Source: Nocardia testacea NBRC 100365
GTDB lineage: Bacteria > Actinomycetota > Actinomycetes > Mycobacteriales > Mycobacteriaceae
Direction: 5' to 3'
DNA length: 38,567 nucleotides
NCBI RefSeq assembly: GCF_000308775.1
Contig: NZ_BAGJ01000258.1
Location: 1-38,567 of the forward strand
Program-made: the position numbers and the translations under genes
Notes under the pieces: generated by a model
What the model was told of the DNA's origin: nothing
Seen by the model: the letters and a program-made list of their open reading frames with translations, nothing else
The model's database searches: none
Part shown: piece by piece, positions 32,491 to 38,567 of the stretch
How the letters are laid out: each line of letters starts with the position of its first letter
Numbering within the stretch: the stretch's first letter is position 1

Positions 32491-34077
32491 CTACGTGGTT
32501 GCGTAGCGCTCGATGTCCTCTCCGGTGATGGTCTCCACCAGGGCGCAGCCGAGTACTTCGGCGGCCGGTGGGGTGACGGCGTTGCCGTATCCGCGGGCCT
32601 GGGTGCGTTTGTCTCCGATCGGTTTGAACGTGCGGGGGAAGGCCATTCCGCCCCGGATTTCGTCGGGTTCGAGCATCCTGAATGTGCATTCGTTGATCAG
32701 GCGGGCCGGGTCGATGCCGAGCAGGCCGTGCCGGTCGCGGGTGGTGAGTGTGCCCAGTGGATCGCTGACCGGGTGGGGTATGCCGGTGCGGTAGTAGGGC
32801 ACCAGCAGTGCGTCCCGGGCAGCCTCGGGGGTGCCCGGGGCCTGCACCAGGCCGTGATGGAACCCGGCGGCGGAGAACGTCGCCAGCGGCTGGTCCACGC
32901 CCCGTGCGGATTTCTTGCTGCCTCCGCCGCGCAGGCTGGTGATGAACGGCGGGATGACCAGACCGAGTTCGCGGCGGGTGGTCTGGGTGGGCAACGGGCG
33001 TCCCACCATCCGGCCGGTGATCTCGGCGCGTTTGCTGGTCTGCACGATCATCGGCGGCATGACCAGCCCGTCGGTTTCGCGGGTGGTGCGGGTCGGCATC
33101 GGCGCGGCCAGCGAGGACGGTTCGCGCCGCCAGGTCCCGCCGGCGGGGGACAGAAACGGTTCGTTGGCGAACTTCTCCAGCCCGACCCGGATGCGGGCGA
33201 GGGTGTTGTCGGCCAACGGTTTGGCTCGGGCGCCGATCTTCTCGCCCGGATCCAGGCTCCAGTCGATCACTGTGGAGGCGGGTGTGGTGTAGGGCTCGAC
33301 TTCGGAGAATCGGCAGGTCTTGGAGGGGCAGCGGTAGGTGTACTGGCCGGAGCGGCCGTAGCGGCCCATCTCGATCCCGGGACGTTTCCAGGACTGCACC
33401 GCATCGACCTCCCGAGCGCAGGTCTCACACCATGCCCGCGGCCGCAGCCACTTCGCCCAGTTCGGGCGCCGGCCGAGTGATTTCAGCCAGTAGACCAGGT
33501 AGAGCCGGTCGCGGGACTGTGGTGCGGGGTCGGTGAGTCGGGGGATGACGTGCATGCTGTTCAGCGCGATCAGCTGGGTTTCGTAGCCGATCTCCTCGAT
33601 TTCACCGATCCAACGCTGCCACTGATCCCATTTGCGGCACTGGATGACGTTCTCCATCACCCCGCCCAACACGGGCTTGCCCCTGGCCGCCATGGCTCGC
33701 AGATACCGCGGGATCTGTTCGACCAGGGCGCGGCTGCGCGCGGCCGCCGGGTCCTCCAGGACCAGGCCCAGTTCGTCGTCGGCGAGCAGCGAGTACTGGT
33801 TGGACTGGTCGAAGTAGCGTCTGACGCCCTTCGCGTCGGTCCAGGCCGGGCAGGCCGGGGACGCCCAGAACAGTTCGGTGTAGGGCAGCGTGGTCAGGTC
33901 GATCTCCTCGACATCGCCCGGCGGGAGATGTTCGGCGTCGGGGAAGTTCAGCGAATGGACCTGAACGCACACTTCGTTGTGGTTGGCCGCGAGCCGCAGG
34001 TCGATGCCGGGGACCTGTTCCCAGCCGAGCGAATCTCCGCCCCATCCAGCGAAATACACCGTGCTGCTCAGGCTCAT
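32491..34077 (-). CDS. Orphan DNA (cytosine-5) methyltransferase
   Basis: 528 residues. Motif I is YFAGWGGDSLGWE (AdoMet), motif IV is FWASPACPAWTDAKG, in which the usual P-C-Q is replaced by P-A-C-P as in many phage enzymes, motif VI is VMENV, and motif VIII is QSRDRLYLVYW. Motif X is likely at the C-terminus (GYGNAVTPPAAEVLG). A CETC...CPSKTC pair of cysteine pairs in the middle could be a zinc ribbon inside the target-recognition region. No endonuclease is adjacent, so it probably protects the plasmid from host restriction. ATG at 34077. Confidence 0.87.
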   Translation of the reverse strand: MSLSSTVYFAGWGGDSLGWEQVPGIDLRLAANHNEVCVQVHSLNFPDAEHLPPGDVEEIDLTTLPYTELFWASPACPAWTDAKGVRRYFDQSNQYSLLADDELGLVLEDPAAARSRALVEQIPRYLRAMAARGKPVLGGVMENVIQCRKWDQWQRWIGEIEEIGYETQLIALNSMHVIPRLTDPAPQSRDRLYLVYWLKSLGRRPNWAKWLRPRAWCETCAREVDAVQSWKRPGIEMGRYGRSGQYTYRCPSKTCRFSEVEPYTTPASTVIDWSLDPGEKIGARAKPLADNTLARIRVGLEKFANEPFLSPAGGTWRREPSSLAAPMPTRTTRETDGLVMPPMIVQTSKRAEITGRMVGRPLPTQTTRRELGLVIPPFITSLRGGGSKKSARGVDQPLATFSAAGFHHGLVQAPGTPEAARDALLVPYYRTGIPHPVSDPLGTLTTRDRHGLLGIDPARLINECTFRMLEPDEIRGGMAFPRTFKPIGDKRTQARGYGNAVTPPAAEVLGCALVETITGEDIERYATT

Positions 34078-34224
34078 GACCGGACCTCGCTCGGCGCGGT
34101 CCGGCGGGGGTTGGGGTTGATCGTCATCTGCATCTCCGGAGGTGGAGGAATAGGACCATTCGAGTATGCGTGAATGAGTGAATGCGCGCAATCCTTCATG
34201 CGCGCATAGTGCTAGGCTGCTGCT
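34078..34224. promoter_or_regulatory. Divergent promoter with three 16-bp-spaced repeats
   Basis: ATGCGTGAA at 34166 and ATGCGCGCA at 34182 and 34198 are spaced exactly 16 bases apart, just before the RHH gene. Likely operators through which the RHH protein regulates itself and perhaps the methyltransferase. Confidence 0.6.
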
Positions 34225-34440
34225 ATGGCTACAGGAACTCCCGGCGACAGCGCCGCCACCGTGAACTGGTCTGTCCGGCTCGATCCGGCCGACGCCGAGA
34301 GCTGGGACGATCTCCTGCACGCTCTCCGTCGCGAGACCGGCCGGCGCACGCTCACCAAGGCCACGCTCTTCCGGGCCCTGATCGACACCGCCGAGGATTC
34401 GGCCGCTCGGCGGCGGCTGATCGAGATCCTCACCGCCTGA
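34225..34440 (+). CDS. Small RHH-like DNA-binding protein
   Basis: 71 residues, MATGTPGDSAATVNWSVRLD then LLHALRRETGRRTLTKATLF and RALIDTAEDSAARRRLIEIL. The beta strand plus two helices pattern fits a ribbon-helix-helix protein. Divergent from the methyltransferase. Confidence 0.65.
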   Translation: MATGTPGDSAATVNWSVRLDPADAESWDDLLHALRRETGRRTLTKATLFRALIDTAEDSAARRRLIEILTA

Positions 34441-34534
34441 TCGCATCCCCAACCGAGGTACTGCCGCGACCCTGCGGGTCTTGCCGCCCGATGGGCTCTC
34501 CCTGGTGCGCCGTCGAGAGTCGGTGGGACCGGTC

Positions 34535-34816
34535 ATGATGGTGCGCATGGACCGCACACAGCCATTCCGGTTCGGGCCCGGCTCCTACCCGTGCCAGAAC
34601 CCGCGGTGCCACATCGCCTACCACCCGATCCCGACGTGCCCCTACCAGCTGCCCGAACCGTCCCGCCCGGTGAACCCGCGCGCCCTCGATGGCCGGCGCC
34701 GGATAGAGCAGTTGGAGCGGGAAGGGCGTCTCCCGCATGTGGAGCCGTTCCCGATGTGGTGGATCTACCTGATACCGCCGGCGCTCGTGGTCCTGCTCCT
34801 ACTCATGCTGTTCTGA
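34535..34816 (+). CDS. Small tail-anchored membrane protein
   Basis: 93 residues. A Cys- and Pro-rich front (YPCQNPRCHIAYHPIPTCPY, a possible zinc site) is followed by a C-terminal hydrophobic segment WWIYLIPPALVVLLLLMLF. The ATG choice between 34535 and 34547 is open. Unknown function. Confidence 0.55.
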   Translation: MMVRMDRTQPFRFGPGSYPCQNPRCHIAYHPIPTCPYQLPEPSRPVNPRALDGRRRIEQLEREGRLPHVEPFPMWWIYLIPPALVVLLLLMLF

Positions 34817-34829
34817 CCCGCGCCGCTGC

Positions 34830-35156
34830 TCAGGGGTTGCGGTCCTCGTTCTTGGTCAGCGCGTGGGCGGGGCACCACTGGCGGGTTTCGACGTAGCCGC
34901 CGCGGTTGCCGGTGGGGATGGCCAGATGCACGTATCCGATCCATCCGCCGGTCACGGATCTGGCCCAGGCGTAGAGCAGGCCGGGCACGGTGGCGGTGGT
35001 GTCGAGGCCGGCGGTCTTGGTGCGCATCGAGATGGCGTCGCGGCGGAACCCTGGCTCGGGTGCGAGGACGACGTTCAGATCGACCAGGACTGGGGTCGGT
35101 GGGTCCAGGACACGCCGCAGAGGCGCGGAGAACTCGTCGTTCCAGGCTTCGAACAC
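34830..35156 (-). CDS. Hypothetical protein
   Basis: 108 residues, GTG start, MFEAWNDEFSAPLRRVLDPP, ending WCPAHALTKNEDRNP. The motif TGGWIGYVHLAIPTGNRGGY looks like a conserved beta domain of plasmid hypotheticals. Divergent from the small gene at 35179. Confidence 0.6.
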   Translation of the reverse strand: MFEAWNDEFSAPLRRVLDPPTPVLVDLNVVLAPEPGFRRDAISMRTKTAGLDTTATVPGLLYAWARSVTGGWIGYVHLAIPTGNRGGYVETRQWCPAHALTKNEDRNP

Positions 35157-35178
35157 GCATTCGATTATGCTCGGGGGC

Positions 35179-35358
35179 GTGCTCGAAGTCGGCGATCAGG
35201 TGCGCATCGGGGAGTCCGGTGAGTCGGTCTTCGTGGTGCTTGAGGTCGACTCCGACGAGGGGCGGGCGGTGATCGAGTCGGTCGACGACTCCGCCGCTGG
35301 TCGATACCCCTTTTCCATGCCGCTGGGTGCCCTGGTCCGGGTGGACCCCACCGGCTGA
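35179..35358 (+). CDS. Small hypothetical beta-barrel-like protein
   Basis: 59 residues, MLEVGDQVRIGESGESVFVV then LEVDSDEGRAVIESVDDS. Probably a small SH3-like fold. GTG at 35179 or the ATG at 35167 could be the start. Unknown role. Confidence 0.5.
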   Translation: MLEVGDQVRIGESGESVFVVLEVDSDEGRAVIESVDDSAAGRYPFSMPLGALVRVDPTG

Positions 35359-35435
35359 CGGCGTCTCTACGCCGGGCCCGGTGTCGGAGGGGCGTGCGAT
35401 CCTCACGGCATAGCTGACCTGGCCGGAGGAGAGAG

Positions 35436-35621
35436 ATGGCCGAAACCGAGGAACGGCCCACCGTGAAGCTGGTCGCGGTCTGCCGCCGTTGTCACGGCTG
35501 GCTGTTGTCGCCGCGGTCGATCGCTGAGGGGATCGGGCCGACCTGCGCGGTCCGTGAGCGGGCCGAGCAGCGGGCGGCCGCGGTTCCGCCGCCGCTGGCT
35601 TTGTTCGACGTCGCGGCGTAA
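35436..35621 (+). CDS. Small zinc-ribbon protein (DUF6011-like)
   Basis: 61 residues. CRRCHGWLLSPRSIAEGIGP followed by TCAVRERA holds C-x-x-C-H and a distant Cys that could bind zinc, as in the DUF6011 family of plasmids and phages. GGAGGAGAG precedes the ATG. Convergent with the relaxase end. Confidence 0.7.
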   Translation: MAETEERPTVKLVAVCRRCHGWLLSPRSIAEGIGPTCAVRERAEQRAAAVPPPLALFDVAA

Positions 35622-35664
35622 GACACTCCGGGGTTCACCGGTATCGCTCGTGGTCGGCGGGAGG

Positions 35665-38567
35665 TCACAGGCCGTACCCGTGGCTGCGGCTGGGCCCGGA
35701 ATCGTGGGACGGGCCGCTGCGGTGCATCCGTATATCGACGGCCCGGCTACGGCCGGCCTGGGCGCGGACCGACCCGCCGAACATGTCGTCGATGTCCCAG
35801 TGGGGGTGGGGTTCGGTCGCTTCGGGCGGGCGTGAGAGCGCGTCGCGGAACGCGACATGCCAGGTCTCGGGGTCGTTCGCGTCTTCGCGGGTGCTGCCGC
35901 GGGCGTCGTCGCGGAGGGCCTCTTCGATGCGGCGCTGCGGTTCGGGCATGTCGATGCGGCGTTGTTTCTCGTCGAGCATCTGTTGCATGCGGGCGCGGAG
36001 CTGCTGGTCGGCCTGCTCATGGTGGGCTACCTGCTGTTCCGCGCGCGCTACTCTCTCCAGGCGCGAGGCCCGTTCGCTCTCGTAGTTCTCGATGAACGTC
36101 TGCGCTTTGGTGAGACTGGTATCCCAGTTGAAGGAGGCGCCCGCGGTCTTCTCTGCTCTGGTCTTTGCTTCGCGTGCTGCGTCTTCGGCCTTTTCGAGGC
36201 CGGCCTGGGCTTTTTCGTAGCGGGTCAGGCTGTCGTCGTGCGCGGCTTGGCGGTCGGCTTTGAGCCACCACTGCCAGCGCTTGACCTCACCGAGCAGTTC
36301 TTGGGCGGTCCACCACTGTCGGTAGACCGCCCGCGTGACCTGCTCCCACTTCTCCCGGGTGCTCTCGGCTTTGCGGGCGGCGGTGATGTCTGCGATTTTC
36401 GCTTTCTCCTGGTCGCGGATCTTGTCGAGGTCGCCGACAGAGTCCTGGGCGGAGGCGAGTTCTTTGTTGGCCCGCCACCGCTCGCGGTTGCTCTTGCGCC
36501 ACTTCTCGTAGAGCTGGAGCCCCTTGATACCGAGCAGGAACTCGGGGGTGGCGCGCAGCGGGTCGGCCTGCAGATACCGGCGCAGATGCTCGCGGTCACC
36601 GGGTTCGCCGCGGGTGTCGGTGAGCCGCCAGTGCAGGGCGGCCGCAGGTTGTTCGTAGGGCAGCGGTCGAATCGCGGCGGCGGTCCGGACGTCGGTGGCG
36701 GTGTCGTGGCCGGTGTCCTGGGCTTGGGACAGCTCGGCGGCCAGCACCGGCCAATACGGATCGGTGAGTAGGCGTTCGTCGACCTCACGCGCCAGCGGCG
36801 CCCACCGGCGGGTGTGGGTGTCGAGGCCGCCGATCTTCTCGGCGACCGCGGTGTCGAGGCGCTGCTGGGCGGTGCGTTCGACGGAGGGGTAGCAGGGCGG
36901 CCCGGTCGGCCGGCGGTCACTGTCGGGCACGGCGTGGGCGTATCGCCAGATGGCCAGTTCAGACAGCAGATCGGGTCCGACTCCACCGATCGCGGCCGCC
37001 CACGTCGGTGCACTGTCGGGGGTCCAGGCGCGGGCGGCGCGGTCGATGTCCTTGACCGCGTGCGCGATCGTGAACCACTGGCCTTGCAGGTACTCGCCGT
37101 AGGTCGGTTCGGTGCGCAGCGTGTCGGGGAGCGCGGGCAGCCAGTCGATCGGTCCGCCGCCGGTGGGCCGGCCGATCCGCCAGTCCAGCACGGCGGCTTT
37201 GTCGTCGGCAGTATCGAGGTCGCGGGCCTGGACGGCGGTGGTGAGTTCGGCGATCGGGTCGCGGCCGTCCATGGCGACCAGGTGCAGGGTTTGGCGCAGC
37301 ACCGGCCAGGCTTCTTCGTCGGTGATCCCGGGCACCAGTTGTTCGGCGGCCGCGGTGAGCCGGGCGCGGTGCTCGTCGCCCAGGACCGCATCGGCGGTGA
37401 GTCCGAGCGCGTCGAGGTAGGCGTCGACCGAATGCGCGAGCATGCGGCGCGGGTCGCCGGCTTCGCGGGCGGTGGTGGTCGCCGAGGTCTGGGTGCCCTC
37501 CCGCGCGAGGATCTCGGTTATCAGATCCAGCGCGGTCGGCGGGTTGAGCGCCCGCCAGGTGTGCGTGTTGTCCAGGTCCTCACCGGTATCGGCGGTCGCC
37601 AGGTAGAGGTGGCTTCCCGAGCGGGCGCGGGTCGCGAGCACGTAGAGCTGGGCGCGGGATTCCCGCCCGGTGAGGACCCCGTGGCAGGTGTCGACGGTGA
37701 GGCCTTGGGCGGTGTCGATGGTGGTGGCGTAGCCGAGGTCGACGTGTTCGGCGACGTAATCGGCGGGCAGGGTGACCAGTTTCCCGGATCCCAGGTGGGC
37801 GGCGGTGATCCGGCCGTCGGGGTGGACAGTGCGGACCTGCCAGCGGTAGCCGTTGCGCACGTGGTCGGTGCGGGAGAACCAGAGACCGTAGTGGTTGCGG
37901 CGGGTGGTGATGATGTCGTCGGCCGAGGCGGCCAGGCCGTCGTCGAGCTGCACTTCGGGCCCGGTCGGGGCGCCGGTGCGGGTGAGGCGCTCGCTGCGGG
38001 CGAGGGCGTTGAGTTGGCCGACCAGGTCGCGGGTCGGGGCGAGCAGGATGCTGTCGCGGCCTTGGGCGGTGTCGGCGCGCCAGCCCCGCCAGGCCGAGGC
38101 GATGGCGTCGCCGAGGGTGCCGACGTGGAGGCGGTTGTGGTCGGCGTAGTAGGCGACCGCGGCCGGATCGCCCTCGCGCAGCGCGAGGCTGGCGGCCTGC
38201 TCACCCGGATCGGAGAAGCGGACCACGCGGGTGAGGGTTGGGGCTCCGGCGTGGTGGACGATATCGCGGATCACTCCGCCGGCGGCCACCGAGGCCAGCT
38301 GCCGGTCATCGCCGACAGCGCGGATACTCGCACCGCGCTCCAGCAGCCACGACACCGCCGAGTCCAGCGCCAGGGTGGGGGTTTTCGCGGCCTCGTCGAG
38401 GACCACCAGCGTGTCGGGCCCGATCGAGCGCACCCACTCGGGTAGCTCGGATTCAGCCCGGTCGGAGCGGGTGAGGGCGAGCAGCATATCGACGGTGGCG
38501 CAGTGGTGGCCGAGTTCGTCTTGCAGGTTCGCCGCGGCCGCGCCGGTGGGGGCCAGCCCGACCACGG
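35665..38567 (-). CDS. traA: MobF relaxase-helicase, C-terminal part (helicase and coiled-coil tail)
   Basis: This is the remaining 966 residues of the gene that starts at 1882, read through the join: the codon ACC is made from position 1 and positions 38567-38566. Walker B (VVLDEA) is at about residue 53 of this piece. Helicase motifs V and VI follow: IDTAQGLTVDTCHGVL and QLYVLATRAR. The last third is rich in charged helices (roughly 35,850-36,550) and is likely coiled coil, as in other actinobacterial TraA tails. The combined protein is about 1594 residues, within the range of large MobF enzymes. It ends at 35665, convergent with the small zinc-ribbon gene at 35436-35621. Confidence 0.92.
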   Translation of the reverse strand, partial: VVGLAPTGAAAANLQDELGHHCATVDMLLALTRSDRAESELPEWVRSIGPDTLVVLDEAAKTPTLALDSAVSWLLERGASIRAVGDDRQLASVAAGGVIRDIVHHAGAPTLTRVVRFSDPGEQAASLALREGDPAAVAYYADHNRLHVGTLGDAIASAWRGWRADTAQGRDSILLAPTRDLVGQLNALARSERLTRTGAPTGPEVQLDDGLAASADDIITTRRNHYGLWFSRTDHVRNGYRWQVRTVHPDGRITAAHLGSGKLVTLPADYVAEHVDLGYATTIDTAQGLTVDTCHGVLTGRESRAQLYVLATRARSGSHLYLATADTGEDLDNTHTWRALNPPTALDLITEILAREGTQTSATTTAREAGDPRRMLAHSVDAYLDALGLTADAVLGDEHRARLTAAAEQLVPGITDEEAWPVLRQTLHLVAMDGRDPIAELTTAVQARDLDTADDKAAVLDWRIGRPTGGGPIDWLPALPDTLRTEPTYGEYLQGQWFTIAHAVKDIDRAARAWTPDSAPTWAAAIGGVGPDLLSELAIWRYAHAVPDSDRRPTGPPCYPSVERTAQQRLDTAVAEKIGGLDTHTRRWAPLAREVDERLLTDPYWPVLAAELSQAQDTGHDTATDVRTAAAIRPLPYEQPAAALHWRLTDTRGEPGDREHLRRYLQADPLRATPEFLLGIKGLQLYEKWRKSNRERWRANKELASAQDSVGDLDKIRDQEKAKIADITAARKAESTREKWEQVTRAVYRQWWTAQELLGEVKRWQWWLKADRQAAHDDSLTRYEKAQAGLEKAEDAAREAKTRAEKTAGASFNWDTSLTKAQTFIENYESERASRLERVARAEQQVAHHEQADQQLRARMQQMLDEKQRRIDMPEPQRRIEEALRDDARGSTREDANDPETWHVAFRDALSRPPEATEPHPHWDIDDMFGGSVRAQAGRSRAVDIRMHRSGPSHDSGPSRSHGYGL

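Noticed and set aside
1..38567. tRNA or rRNA genes
   Set aside because: No tRNA cloverleaf or rRNA segment was recognised by eye; a covariance-model search would be decisive.

Overview
The window reads as one complete circular plasmid of about 38.6 kb, cut open inside a gene. The minus-strand frame that runs off position 1 continues in frame at position 38567, and together the two pieces encode one MobF relaxase-helicase of about 1594 residues. High GC, many GTG starts, a WhiB regulator, a DUF4913 protein and a two-gene ParA/ParB cassette point to an actinomycete, most likely Mycobacteriales (Nocardia, Rhodococcus or Gordonia type). The host call is inference. No rRNA, tRNA or CRISPR array was seen.

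Layout. (1) 35665-38567 plus 1-1882: MobF relaxase, followed at 1883-2248 by a purine-biased gene-free stretch that is a candidate origin of transfer. (2) 2249-4300: small accessory genes: a conserved hypothetical, a GNAT acetyltransferase, a BELL-like protein broken by a frameshift, and a truncated minus-strand gene. (3) 4302-12607: a Tn3-family transposon with matched terminal inverted repeats, tnpA, a tyrosine recombinase with its likely resolution site, and a MarR-controlled cargo of two SnoaL-like proteins, an SDR and an NAD(P)-binding reductase. Next to the right end lie a second tnpA remnant and a piece of a phosphopentomutase-like gene. (4) 12608-20057: a minus-strand operon of eight overlapping genes (two hypotheticals, a membrane peptide, WhiB, a small hypothetical, a TraD/VirD4 coupling protein, DUF4913, a TOPRIM primase), then a terminator and a truncated gene. 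(5) 20171-22301: a divergent operon of GntR regulator, helix-turn-helix protein and cysteine hydrolase. (6) 22461-26776: ribbon-helix-helix protein, putative replication initiator, parB and parA flanked by three copies of a palindrome, and a small helix-turn-helix protein. (7) 26798-28977: a 32-bp perfect palindrome, a small ORF, a four-helix membrane protein and a DUF4326 protein, with dozens of copies of GAACA on one strand. (8) 28988-31795: a second mobilisation module: candidate oriT, MobC and a MobP-family relaxase. (9) 31900-35621: hypothetical genes, an orphan C5 DNA methyltransferase, and small regulators.

How it fits together. Replication probably rests on the 622-residue initiator and partition on ParA/ParB. 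For transfer the plasmid has two unrelated relaxases, one coupling protein and a primase, but no VirB4-like ATPase or other mating-channel gene that I can recognise. It is therefore more likely mobilisable than self-transmissible, unless the small membrane proteins form an unknown channel. The most unusual signals are the one-strand GAACA array, the paired relaxase systems, the novel-looking partition-site palindrome, and the frameshifted BELL-like gene.
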